43,514 nucleotides of DNA from an uncultured Actinomycetes bacterium. GTDB taxonomy: Bacteria > Actinomycetota > Actinomycetes > S36-B12. Shown piece after piece: positions 7,012-15,278 of the stretch; the first letter of the stretch is position 1; each line of letters opens with the position of its first letter. A program made the translations under genes and the position numbers. The notes under the pieces were generated by a model. That model had not been told where the DNA came from. It made no database searches and saw nothing but the letters and a program-made list of their open reading frames with translations. Where the stretch lies: the NCBI GenBank assembly GCA_937902285.1, contig CALGTB010000077.1, positions 1-43,514 of the forward strand. Direction: 5' to 3'.

Positions 7012-7742
7012 GGCGTCCTCGCCGGGACGGCGTCGGGTCGCCGCAGATAGAGCGGGCGCGGCAGCAGCAGCGCCCGTCCTCGGAGAGCGGCCGACGTCCC
7101 CGCACCGTCGTCTCCGTGCGCCGACAGCAGCGCCTCCACCGGCGCCGCGACCTCACCGGACCCCAGCAGTGCCTGCACGCGACGCCCGATCCACGACGCG
7201 TGCGGGTGGAGGAGGGCGCCGTCCAGGTCCTCCGCGACCTCGCCGAACTGGTCACGGTGCACGACGGCCCCCTCGCCGAGCCAGCGCCCGCTGCGGCGGG
7301 CGGGGTCGATGGCGGCGGGCAGGGTGACGAGCGGTCCGTCGGTGCGGGCGCCGTCGGACTCGTACCAGGCCCAGTAGACCTCGTGCCGGCGGGCATCGCC
7401 GGCGACGCCGAAGCCCTGCGTCGGGCCGTCGGCGCACGCCGCCGCAGCGATCGCGTCGAGCGAGCACAGCCCCACCACGGGAACCTCCCAGGCGGCGCCC
7501 AGGGCGAGGGCCGTGGCGATGCCGACGCGGAGTCCGGTGTACGGACCGGGTCCGACACCGCAGGCGATGGTGTCGATCGACGAGCGCTGCACGCCGGGTG
7601 CGGCCAGGGCCTCCTGCAGCAGCGGCGCGAGGACCTCGGCGTGCCGGCGCGCGTCGAGGTGGGACAGCTCGACCAGCGTCGTGCCGGCATCCGTGATGCT
7701 GACCGAGGTGAGCGGACTCGAGGTGTCGAGCGCGAGGATCAC
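7008..7742 (-). CDS. tsaB: tRNA t6A synthesis complex subunit TsaB
   Basis: TsaB is the non-catalytic TsaD paralogue that scaffolds the TsaB-TsaD-TsaE complex. The 244-residue protein opens with the family motif ILALDTSSP and keeps the ASKHA fold landmark CGVGPGPYTGLR about 60 residues in. GTG at 7742 is chosen as the start because it places the motif at the N-terminus and creates a 4-bp GTGA overlap with the tsaE stop. A longer open frame upstream runs through tsaE and has no homology. It ends with an ATGA overlap on rimI. Confidence 0.94.
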   Translation of the reverse strand: MILALDTSSPLTSVSITDAGTTLVELSHLDARRHAEVLAPLLQEALAAPGVQRSSIDTIACGVGPGPYTGLRVGIATALALGAAWEVPVVGLCSLDAIAAAACADGPTQGFGVAGDARRHEVYWAWYESDGARTDGPLVTLPAAIDPARRSGRWLGEGAVVHRDQFGEVAEDLDGALLHPHASWIGRRVQALLGSGEVAAPVEALLSAHGDDGAGTSAALRGRALLLPRPLYLRRPDAVPARTP

Positions 7743-8227
7743 GGCGAGCCGCCGGGAATCGCGGCGACGACGCGGGACCACCGGTCGTCCGGGCAGGTGA
7801 TCTCGACGGTGCGGGCCTCGTCGGCCTCGTCCTCCGATCGGAGGATCCGGACCATGACGCGGGATGCCGACAGTCCCTCCAGGAGTCCCTCGCCCCACTC
7901 GACGACGACGACACTGCGGTCGAGGTCGGAGGCGAGGTCGAGGTCGTCCACCTCGGCACGCGAGCCGAGGCGGTAGGCGTCCACGTGCACGAGGTCGGGC
8001 CGGTCGCCGGGGTTGGGATGCACGCGGGCGATGACGAACGTCGGGCTGGTCACCCGCTCGTCGATGCCGAGCCCCCGGCCGATGCCCTGGGCGATCGTGG
8101 TCTTGCCGGCGCCGAGGTCGCCGCTCAGGATGATGACGTCGCCGCCTTCGCATGCGGAGCCGAGCCGGGCGCCGAGGACATGCATGTCCTCGGCGGTGGG
8201 GACGGCGAACGTGACGGGCATGGTCAC
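7739..8227 (-). CDS. tsaE: tRNA t6A synthesis ATPase TsaE
   Basis: This small P-loop ATPase powers turnover of the TsaB-TsaD complex. The Walker A motif GDLGAGKTT lies about residues 36-44, followed by the family motif VTSPTFVI and HVDAYRL, a VVEWGE segment as in other YjeE/TsaE proteins. Two starts are possible: GTG 8227, giving 162 residues and a 4-bp GTGA overlap with the upstream hydrolase, or ATG 8221, giving 160 residues. I prefer GTG because every other junction in this cluster is a 4-bp overlap. Neither has a convincing Shine-Dalgarno site. Confidence 0.93.
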   Translation of the reverse strand: MTMPVTFAVPTAEDMHVLGARLGSACEGGDVIILSGDLGAGKTTIAQGIGRGLGIDERVTSPTFVIARVHPNPGDRPDLVHVDAYRLGSRAEVDDLDLASDLDRSVVVVEWGEGLLEGLSASRVMVRILRSEDEADEARTVEITCPDDRWSRVVAAIPGGSP

Positions 8228-9315
8228 GCGATCCGGGCTGACGGGTCGTCCTCGACGTCGCGCCGCACGCGGTCGAGCAGCGCGATGAGCAGCGCGTTGA
8301 CCTCCTCGTGCTTCTCGATGGTGACCATGTGCCCGGCATCCTCGATGACCACGTACTCGGCGCCGGGGACCTGCCGCACGATCTCCTCGCTCTGCTCTCG
8401 CGGCGTCAGTCGGTCGGAGGACCCGACGACCACGAGGAGCTCCACCGACTGGAGGATCGGCAGGGCGCCGCGCTTGTCGTGCTCCTGCAGGGCCGGAAGG
8501 AACTCGGCCACCACGTCGATCGGGGTCGCAGAGACCATTCCGGCGACGAAGCGCCCGGCCTGGTCGGGGGTCATGGACCCGAACGAGTACAGGCGGGTCA
8601 GCAGCAGGCCCAGGTCGCTGTCGCTCCACCGGCTCCGCTCGACCAGCGACTTGCGTCGCGCCACCGCGGCGGCGATGGGAGGGGCGAGCCGCTGGAAGAC
8701 CGTGCCCAGCACGGGCGGAAGCCCGAGCAGCCCGCTCGAGATCCCGCCGGCCGTCGTCGCGATGAGCCCGACGCCGTACACCCGGTCGGCGAACAGCTCA
8801 GGGCGCTGCTCGGCCAGCGCCATGATCGTCATCCCGCCCATGGAGTGCCCGATGAGCAGGAGGGGCCCGGTGGGGGCCACCGCGTCGATGACCGATCCGA
8901 GGTCGCGGCCGAGCTGGTCGACGTGGTGCGAGTCGAAGTCGGCCCGGCCCGAGCGACCGTGGCTGCGCTGGTCGTAGAGCACGAGACGCGCCCGGCCGCG
9001 CAGGCCTTCACGCTGGTAGTGCCACGAGTCCAGGTTCAGGGCGTAGCCGTGGCAGAGCACGATGGTGATGTCGTCCGCCCCAGGGGCGTCGTCGACCTCG
9101 ACGTGCAGCGTGGCCCCGTCCTCGGCGACGACCTCGTGAACGTCGCCACGCAGGGTGCCGAACCCGTCCGTGCCCCCCGTCGGCATCGGCTGCGCAGTGC
9201 TGCGCAGCAGCGACCTCTCGGCGATCGCCCCGAGGGCGGCTCCGGCGGCCAGCGCCCCGGCGGCGAGCAGCCCGCGCCCGGCCATGCGAGCGGCGGGGGT
9301 GATGTCGGGGCTCAT
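8224..9315 (-). CDS. Alpha/beta hydrolase with N-terminal membrane anchor or signal
   Basis: This 363-residue alpha/beta-hydrolase-fold enzyme has a complete catalytic triad: Ser158 in GHSMGG, Asp301 in GSSDRL and His329 in AGHM. The oxyanion loop is CHGYALN (88-94). The first ~32 residues form a hydrophobic Ala/Gly/Leu stretch after MAGRG, likely a membrane anchor or signal, so it may act at the membrane. It sits between alr and tsaE with 4-bp overlaps at both ends; a hydrolase at this position is common in actinobacteria. Substrate unknown: esterase, lipase and peptidase activities are all compatible. ATG 9315 is chosen for the ATGA overlap with alr. Confidence 0.88.
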   Translation of the reverse strand: MSPDITPAARMAGRGLLAAGALAAGAALGAIAERSLLRSTAQPMPTGGTDGFGTLRGDVHEVVAEDGATLHVEVDDAPGADDITIVLCHGYALNLDSWHYQREGLRGRARLVLYDQRSHGRSGRADFDSHHVDQLGRDLGSVIDAVAPTGPLLLIGHSMGGMTIMALAEQRPELFADRVYGVGLIATTAGGISSGLLGLPPVLGTVFQRLAPPIAAAVARRKSLVERSRWSDSDLGLLLTRLYSFGSMTPDQAGRFVAGMVSATPIDVVAEFLPALQEHDKRGALPILQSVELLVVVGSSDRLTPREQSEEIVRQVPGAEYVVIEDAGHMVTIEKHEEVNALLIALLDRVRRDVEDDPSARIA

Positions 9316-10502
9316 GGGCTGACCTCGGGCTCGTCCGGTGCCCGTCCGGTGTACTCGCGCGGGACGCGCGCCCCGATGCGCGTGACCACCTCGTAGCCGA
9401 TCGTGTCGATGCTCGCCGCCCACTCGTCCGCGGTCAGCTCCCCGTGATGCCCGGGACCGAAGAGGATGATGTCGTCGCCGGGGGCGCATCGGTCATCCGC
9501 ACCGAGGTCGATGACGAACTGGTCCATCGCCAGCCGGCCGACGGCGGGGTACCGCCGACCGTCGATGGTCACCTCGACGCGTCCCCCCGACGTGCGCGGC
9601 ACGCCATCGGCATAGCCCAGCGGGACGAGCCCGAGCCGGGTGGGCACGGTGGTCGTCCAGGTGCTGCCGTAGGACACGCTCGTGCCGGCCTCGACCTCCT
9701 TCACGCCTGCCAGCGCGGCCCTCAGGGTCATGGCCGGCTCGAGGCCGAGGCCGCGTGTCGTGCCGAGGCTCGGCGCCGGCGTGAGCCCGTACATCGCAAT
9801 ACCGGTGCGCACCAGGTCGAACCGGAGCTCGGGATACGCCCACAGCCCGCCGCTGTTGCTGAGGTGGCGCAGGCGGGGTCGGATGCCGGCCGACGCGGCG
9901 GCAGCGAGGGCCTCGGCGAAGCGTGCGGCCTGTGCCGGGACGGTGCGGCTGCCGGGCAGGTCCGCGTCCGCGAGGTGCGACCAGATCGCCTCGACCGCGA
10001 TCGTCCCCTCGGCCGTCGCCGCGGCCAGGGCCTCGAGCAGGGCGGGCCACTCGGCGCGACCCACGCCGTTGCGCGACAGGCCCGTGTCGACCTTCACGTG
10101 CACGGAGGCTGCTCGGCCCGTCGCGCGGGCCGCCGAGACCACCTCGGTCAGCGCCCACAGGCTCGACACCGAGAGGTCGACGTCGGCGGCGACGCAGGCC
10201 TCGACGCCGGGGTCGCCGGGCGTCCACAGCCACGCCAGGATGCGGCCGCGGTCGCCGGACGCCCGGAGCGCGAGCGCCTCGCCGGGCAGGGCCACACCGA
10301 GCCATTCGCTGCCCTGCTCACGGGCGGTGCGAGCGACCGGCACGAGACCGTGGCCGTAGGCATCGGCCTTGACCACGGCCATCACCTCGGCGGAACCCGC
10401 CAGGCCGCGGATCCGGGCCAGGTTCGCCCGGATCGCATCGCGGTCGACGACGGCGCTGGCCCGGGTCGCATCGCCGTGGGCGGCGCTCACAGGGACGGTC
10501 AT
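9312..10502 (-). CDS. alr: Alanine racemase
   Basis: This PLP-dependent enzyme interconverts L- and D-alanine and supplies D-Ala for peptidoglycan. The 396-residue protein carries the PLP lysine Lys45 in AVVKADAYGHG, the opposite-face catalytic tyrosine Tyr278 in SVSYGSTW, and the GYADGVPR motif at 296-303. The N-terminal TIM barrel and C-terminal beta domain are both present. ATG 10502 gives an ATGA overlap with the nnr stop, and a longer upstream frame belongs to nnr. It is part of the acpS-nnr-alr-hydrolase-tsaEB-rimI-tsaD cluster. Confidence 0.96.
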   Translation of the reverse strand: MTVPVSAAHGDATRASAVVDRDAIRANLARIRGLAGSAEVMAVVKADAYGHGLVPVARTAREQGSEWLGVALPGEALALRASGDRGRILAWLWTPGDPGVEACVAADVDLSVSSLWALTEVVSAARATGRAASVHVKVDTGLSRNGVGRAEWPALLEALAAATAEGTIAVEAIWSHLADADLPGSRTVPAQAARFAEALAAAASAGIRPRLRHLSNSGGLWAYPELRFDLVRTGIAMYGLTPAPSLGTTRGLGLEPAMTLRAALAGVKEVEAGTSVSYGSTWTTTVPTRLGLVPLGYADGVPRTSGGRVEVTIDGRRYPAVGRLAMDQFVIDLGADDRCAPGDDIILFGPGHHGELTADEWAASIDTIGYEVVTRIGARVPREYTGRAPDEPEVSP

Positions 10503-12028
10503 CGATCGTCCCGGTGGCCGAACCTGGCCTGTCGGATGGCCTCCGGAACCGCGCGGGCGATGTCCGTGGCGACCACCGGAGCGTGCTCGGCCGCGATGCG
10601 CCCGGCCGCACCGTGCAGCCACACCGCGGCGGCCGTGGCCTCCACGAGCTCGTCCGGCTCCCGTCGGCCGTCCGCCCAGGCGCCCGCGAGGACGGCGGCC
10701 ATGAGCCCCGAGAGGACATCGCCGGAGCCGGCGGTGCCGAGGTCGGCGGTGCCCTCGAGGTCGACGAAGCAGGTCCCGTCCGGCCCCGCGACGACCGTGC
10801 CGGGGCCCTTCAGCACGACGACCGCTCCGAGCCGGGCGGCGGCCGACGTCGCCGCGGCCAGGCGGCTGCCCGCGGAGTCAAGCAGGCCCGGGAGGATCCG
10901 CTCGAACTCCCCCTGGTGCGGGGTCAGCACGGTGACGAGCGCATGGGCGTTCCGCTCGGCGATGCGGGCACGCGCGGAGGCCGAGGTGGCCACGACGGAC
11001 AGCGCGCCGGCGTCGAGCACGACGGGGGCGGGGGCGCCGAGCACGGCCAGCACGGTGACCTCGTCGACGGGAGCACCGGGGAAGCCCGGGCCGCAGGCCC
11101 ACGCGTCGACCCGCTCCTGGCTCGCCGGGTCGGCCCCGTCGATGACGACGTCGGGGAAGTGCGCGACGACGAGCGGGGCGACGCCGTCACCGCGGTCGAG
11201 GAAGCGGGCCATGCCGACATTGCCGCGGTGCGCCGCGTCGACCGCCAGGAGGGCCGCGCCCGGATAGGCGCCCGATCCGGCCGAGATGCCCACGACGCCG
11301 CGCCGGTACTTGTACGCGTCGGGCGCCGGCTCACGCACCCACGCAGCGACGTCGATCGACTCCAGGCATCGGAGCACCGCGCGCTCATCGAACTCCAGGC
11401 CGATGTCGACGAGCCGCACAGCCCCCGAGTGCAGGGAGCCGGGCGCCACGACGAGTCCGGGCTTCACGGCCCCGAACGTCACGGTCACGTCGGCGGCGAC
11501 GGCGACACCGCTCACTGCTCCCGTGTCGGCGTCGACACCGCTCGGCACGTCCACGGCCACGACGATGGCGCCGCAGTCGTCCAGCCGGCCCACGACCGTC
11601 GCAGCATCGCCGCGCAGGGCACCCGATCCCCCGATGCCGATGATGCCGTCGATCACGAGGTGCGCATCGTCGATGAGGCGCGGAAGCGCCTCGTCGTCGT
11701 CGACCCACCGGTGCAGCCGGCCCCCCGCGCGCCGCAGGGCGGCCGAGCCGGCCGCGTGGATGCGGTCGGACAGGGTGAGCGCGTCGACGCGGCAGCCGCG
11801 GCGCGCCAGCCCGGCAGCCGCCCACAGGGCGTCGCCGCCGTTGTTGCCCGACCCCACGAGGACGACGACGTTCGATCCGGTGGCCGGCGCCCCTGCCGCC
11901 TCGAGGATCTCGGCGCACGCGACCTCGAGTGCCGTGGCGGCCCTCCGCATCAGGGCGCCGTCGGGGAGCACGGCCAGCGGAACAGCCTCGGCGGCACGGA
12001 TCTCCGCCGTGGTCCGGAGGTCGATCAT
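10499..12028 (-). CDS. nnr: Bifunctional NAD(P)H-hydrate epimerase / ADP-dependent dehydratase
   Basis: This repair enzyme restores hydrated NADHX/NADPHX to NAD(P)H. The 509-residue protein has an N-terminal YjeF_N epimerase domain (nucleotide-binding GSGNNGGDAL, 59-68) and a C-terminal ribokinase-like dehydratase domain with LTPHQGEFERIL and the late anion-hole motif GTAGSGDVLSG. The usual fused length is about 500 residues, so both activities should be present. It overlaps acpS upstream and alr downstream by 4 bp each (ATGA). Confidence 0.95.
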   Translation of the reverse strand: MIDLRTTAEIRAAEAVPLAVLPDGALMRRAATALEVACAEILEAAGAPATGSNVVVLVGSGNNGGDALWAAAGLARRGCRVDALTLSDRIHAAGSAALRRAGGRLHRWVDDDEALPRLIDDAHLVIDGIIGIGGSGALRGDAATVVGRLDDCGAIVVAVDVPSGVDADTGAVSGVAVAADVTVTFGAVKPGLVVAPGSLHSGAVRLVDIGLEFDERAVLRCLESIDVAAWVREPAPDAYKYRRGVVGISAGSGAYPGAALLAVDAAHRGNVGMARFLDRGDGVAPLVVAHFPDVVIDGADPASQERVDAWACGPGFPGAPVDEVTVLAVLGAPAPVVLDAGALSVVATSASARARIAERNAHALVTVLTPHQGEFERILPGLLDSAGSRLAAATSAAARLGAVVVLKGPGTVVAGPDGTCFVDLEGTADLGTAGSGDVLSGLMAAVLAGAWADGRREPDELVEATAAAVWLHGAAGRIAAEHAPVVATDIARAVPEAIRQARFGHRDDR

Positions 12029-12396
12029 GGCGTCGCCCGGGAGGCGACGACGAAGGCGATGGCCATGGGTCCATCATGGCTGAGGGACAGCAGCCATGAA
12101 TCGATGCCCAGCGCCCGGCCGGCGGCCAGCACGGTGCCGCGCAGGGCCAGTCGCGGCTCGCCCAGCTCGCCGGTGACCACCTCGCAGTCGTGCCACGACA
12201 GCCCCCGGTTGTCGACGAGCACCTTCGCCACGGCCTCCTTGGCGGCCCAGCGGGCCGCGAGGGACGCCGCGCGCAGGCGGTCTCCCCCGCACTGCTCGAT
12301 CTCCCCGGGGGTGAACACCCGGCCGACCAGGCGCGGCGACCGCTCGATGACCGCGGCGAACCGGCGGGTGTCGACCACGTCGACGCCGATGCCCAC
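12025..12396 (-). CDS. acpS: Holo-[acyl-carrier-protein] synthase
   Basis: This phosphopantetheinyl transferase activates acyl carrier protein with the 4'-phosphopantetheine arm of CoA. The 123-residue protein begins with the Mg-binding GIGVDVVD motif (2-9) and has the second signature W-A-A-K-E-A-V-A-K around residues 50-58. Both acidic Mg ligands (Asp6 and the Glu of KEA) are present. It is the first gene of the overlapping cluster ending in tsaD, and lies 49 bp downstream of glmS in the same direction, so read-through from glmS is possible. Confidence 0.95.
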   Translation of the reverse strand: MGIGVDVVDTRRFAAVIERSPRLVGRVFTPGEIEQCGGDRLRAASLAARWAAKEAVAKVLVDNRGLSWHDCEVVTGELGEPRLALRGTVLAAGRALGIDSWLLSLSHDGPMAIAFVVASRATP

Positions 12397-12445
12397 GACC
12401 GGGGCAGGGAGATCTCCCGAGGCGAAGGGGGTGATGGACAGGGCG

Positions 12446-14296
12446 CTACTCCACCGTCACGGACTTGGCGAGGTTCCGGGGCTGGTCGACGTCATGGCCC
12501 TTGGCGGTCGCCATCTCGCAGGCGAACACCTGCAGGGGCACAGTCGCGACGAGCGGCTGCATCAGCGTCGGGACCGCCGGGATGCGGATGACGTGGTCGG
12601 CGTACGCGGCGATGACGTCGTCGCCCTCCTCCGCGATGGCGATCACGCGGGCGCCGCGCGCCCGGACCTCCTGGATGTTGGACACGATCTTGTCGTGCAG
12701 CACCGCGCGTCCGCGCGGGGACGGGACGATGACGATCACCGGCACCCCGTCCTCGATGAGGGCGATCGGCCCGTGCTTGAGCTCGCCGGCGGCGAAGCCC
12801 TCGGCATGCATGTAGGCGAGCTCCTTGAGCTTGAGGGCGCCCTCGAGAGCGACGGGGTAGCCCACGTGACGGCCGAGGAACAGGACCGACGGCGAGGACG
12901 AGAGCTCACGGGCGAGCGCCCGCACCGGCTCGGTGGTGTCGAGCACGAGGTCGACCTTCCCCGGCATGTCGTCCAGCTCGGCGAGGATCCGCCGGATCTC
13001 GTCCTCGAACATCGCCCCGCGCACCTGCGCGAGGTAGAGGCCGACCAGGTAGGCGGCGATGATCTGGGTGAGGAAGGCCTTGGTGCTGGCGACGGCGATC
13101 TCGGGCCCGGCATAGGTGTAGAGGACCGCGTCGGACTCGCGGGGGATGGTCGATCCGACGGTGTTGCAGATGGCGAGGGTGTGCGAACCCTGGGACTTCG
13201 CGTAGCGGAGGGCCATGAGCGTGTCCATGGTCTCGCCGGACTGCGAGATGGCGATCACGAGGCTGTCGGGGCCGACCACCGGATCGCGGTAGCGGAACTC
13301 GCTCGCGAGCTCGACCTCGACCGGCAGGCGCGTCCAGTGCTCGATCGCATACTTCGCCACCATGCCGGCGTTCGCTGCGGTGCCGCAGGCGATCACGACC
13401 ACCTTCTTGATGTTGCGCAGGATCGCCTCGTCGAGGTTCATCTCGTCCAGCTGGACCTTGTTGTCCTTGCTGATCCGCCCGAGGAGCGAGTCGGCCACCG
13501 CCTTGGGCTGCTCGGCGATCTCCTTCAGCATGAAGGTCTCGTAGCCGCCCTTCTCCGCAGCGGCCGCATCCCAGTCGACATGGAACGGCCGGGCCTCGAC
13601 AGGCTCGCCGGCGAAGTCGGTGATGTCGACGCGGGTGGGCGTCATCGCAACGACCTGGTCCTGGCCCAGCTCGAGGGCGTCGCGCGTGTAGTCGACGAAG
13701 GCCGCGACGTCGGACGCCAGGAAGTTCTCGCCGGCGCCGATGCCGACGACCAGCGGGGAGTTGCGGCGCGCGGCCACGACGAGGTCGGGCTGGTCGCGGT
13801 CGATGCAGACGAGCGTGAAGGCCCCTTCGAGCCGGCGGCAGGTGCGGCGCATGGCCTCGGCCAGGTCCTCATCAGCCTCGGGGAGCGTGGCGGCGAGCAG
13901 GTGGGCGACGACCTCGGTGTCCGTCTCGGAGGTGAGCGTGACGCCCGCGGCGGTCAGCTCGTCGCGCAGCTCGGCGAAGTTCTCGATGATCCCGTTGTGG
14001 ATGACGGCCACCCGGCCGTTCTCACTCACGTGCGGATGGGCGTTGCTGTCGGTGGGCCCGCCGTGCGTGGCCCATCGGGTGTGCCCGATTCCCGTCGTGG
14101 AGTCGGGCATGGGATCGGTGCCCAGCAGGGTCTCGAGATTGGCGAGCTTGCCGGCCTTCTTCCGCACCACGAGCTGGCCGGCGCTGATGACGGCGACCCC
14201 GGCCGAGTCGTATCCGCGGTACTCGAGGCGCCGCAGCCCCCCGACGACGATCTCCAGTGCCTGCTTCTGACCGACGTACCCGACGATTCCGCACAT
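12446..14296 (-). CDS. glmS: Glutamine-fructose-6-phosphate aminotransferase (isomerizing)
   Basis: GlmS makes glucosamine-6-phosphate from fructose-6-phosphate and glutamine, the first committed step to UDP-GlcNAc. The 616-residue protein starts MCGIVGYVG, so Cys2 becomes the N-terminal nucleophile after Met removal. The glutaminase motifs HTRWATHG and NAHPH follow. Two SIS sugar-isomerase domains fill the C-terminal half (SQSGETMDT and SSPSVLFLGRHVGYP regions), and the protein ends with the conserved KSVTVE. TACTCT ends 7 bp before ATG 14296, so the mRNA may be leaderless. A longer frame to 14548 overlaps the divergent gene and is not used. Confidence 0.97.
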   Translation of the reverse strand: MCGIVGYVGQKQALEIVVGGLRRLEYRGYDSAGVAVISAGQLVVRKKAGKLANLETLLGTDPMPDSTTGIGHTRWATHGGPTDSNAHPHVSENGRVAVIHNGIIENFAELRDELTAAGVTLTSETDTEVVAHLLAATLPEADEDLAEAMRRTCRRLEGAFTLVCIDRDQPDLVVAARRNSPLVVGIGAGENFLASDVAAFVDYTRDALELGQDQVVAMTPTRVDITDFAGEPVEARPFHVDWDAAAAEKGGYETFMLKEIAEQPKAVADSLLGRISKDNKVQLDEMNLDEAILRNIKKVVVIACGTAANAGMVAKYAIEHWTRLPVEVELASEFRYRDPVVGPDSLVIAISQSGETMDTLMALRYAKSQGSHTLAICNTVGSTIPRESDAVLYTYAGPEIAVASTKAFLTQIIAAYLVGLYLAQVRGAMFEDEIRRILAELDDMPGKVDLVLDTTEPVRALARELSSSPSVLFLGRHVGYPVALEGALKLKELAYMHAEGFAAGELKHGPIALIEDGVPVIVIVPSPRGRAVLHDKIVSNIQEVRARGARVIAIAEEGDDVIAAYADHVIRIPAVPTLMQPLVATVPLQVFACEMATAKGHDVDQPRNLAKSVTVE

Positions 14297-14303
14297 AGGG
14301 GCA

Positions 14304-14330
14304 AGAGTACGCGCAGCGTCGCGGCAGAAT
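14304..14330. promoter_or_regulatory. Divergent -10 elements for glmS and the DUF389 gene
   Basis: Only 40 bp separate the two divergent start codons. On the minus strand TACTCT (14304-14309) ends 7 bp before the glmS ATG. On the plus strand CAGAAT (14325-14330) ends 6 bp before the DUF389 GTG. Both spacings place the transcription start at or next to the start codon, with no room for a Shine-Dalgarno leader. No clear -35 boxes are seen. The two elements are 15 bp apart, so simultaneous occupancy by two polymerases is unlikely. Confidence 0.5.
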
Positions 14331-14336
14331 GCTGCC

Positions 14337-15278
14337 GTGATCACCGTGCGTGTGTGTTGCCCGAAGGTGCTCACCGCCGACGTGACCGCGCTCCTGCGGG
14401 GCAACCCCGCGACCAGCGCCCTCGTGATCCACGAGGGGGCGGCCGTCATCCCCGCCGGTGACGTCATCGAGGCAGACCTGCCCCGCGAGGCGGTCAACCC
14501 CGTGGTCGACGCACTGATCGCACTGGGGGTCCAGCACGAGGGCACCATCCAGCTCCTGCCGGTGACGACGTGGGTGTCGGCTCCCGGACTGGCGGCCGAG
14601 CAGCAGGCCCAGGGCGCCAGCGCCGACGCCGTCGTGTGGACCGAGGTGGTCGAGCGTGCCTACGACGACTCGCAGATCACGTGGACGTTCATGAGCTTCA
14701 TGGTGCTGGCCACGCTGCTCGCGTCGATCGCGGTGGTCACCGACTCGATCGTGCTCGTCATCGGTGCGATGGTGCTGGGGCCGGAGTTCGTCCCCATCGC
14801 CGCGCTCGGCCTGGGCCTCGTGCGCCGGCGCTACAACCTGCTCCGCCAGGCGGTGCGCACCCTCGTGTTCGGCTTCACGGTGGCGATCCTCATCGTCGCC
14901 ATGCTGGCGGCCGTGGCCCGGGCGATCGGGCTGATCGAGCTGAGCGACATCTCCATGGACAGCCGTCCCGGTACCAGCTTCATCTACACGCCCAACGCGT
15001 GGTCGCTCATCATCGCCGTCATCGCGGGGGCCGCCGGCGTCCTGGCACTGACCTCGGCCAAGTCGGGCGGGCTGGCCGGCGTCTTCATCTCGGTGACCAC
15101 CATTCCCGCGGCCGGCAACATCGCGGTGGCCCTCGTGTTCGCCGAGTGGGCCGAGGTCGTGGGCAGCTCGGTGAACCTGCTCGTCAACATCACCGGCATG
15201 GCGCTGGCCGGGTGGGCGACGCTGGCGCTGCAGCAGGTCGTGTGGTCGCGCCTCAGCCGACCGCGAGCGACGCACTGA
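14337..15278 (+). CDS. DUF389 family membrane protein
   Basis: This 313-residue protein has a soluble N-terminal region of about 110 residues that looks like a small alpha/beta (ACT-like) domain. About six hydrophobic segments follow between residues ~115 and ~305, with the conserved DSIVLVIGAMVLGPEF and T-S-A-K-S-G-G stretches of DUF389. The biochemical function of the family is not established; transport or signalling roles have been suggested. GTG 14337 is the only suitable start, with a -10-like CAGAAT just upstream. It is divergent from glmS and its tail overlaps the convergent glmM by 26 bp, placing it between two amino-sugar genes. Confidence 0.88.
   Translation: MITVRVCCPKVLTADVTALLRGNPATSALVIHEGAAVIPAGDVIEADLPREAVNPVVDALIALGVQHEGTIQLLPVTTWVSAPGLAAEQQAQGASADAVVWTEVVERAYDDSQITWTFMSFMVLATLLASIAVVTDSIVLVIGAMVLGPEFVPIAALGLGLVRRRYNLLRQAVRTLVFGFTVAILIVAMLAAVARAIGLIELSDISMDSRPGTSFIYTPNAWSLIIAVIAGAAGVLALTSAKSGGLAGVFISVTTIPAAGNIAVALVFAEWAEVVGSSVNLLVNITGMALAGWATLALQQVVWSRLSRPRATH

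Noticed and set aside
10514..14461. A 1315-codon open frame on the plus strand
   Set aside because: It lies opposite nnr, acpS and glmS, which all have complete family motifs and matched overlaps. Its translation is Arg/Ala/Gly/Asp-rich with no domain, the usual shadow frame of high-GC coding DNA.
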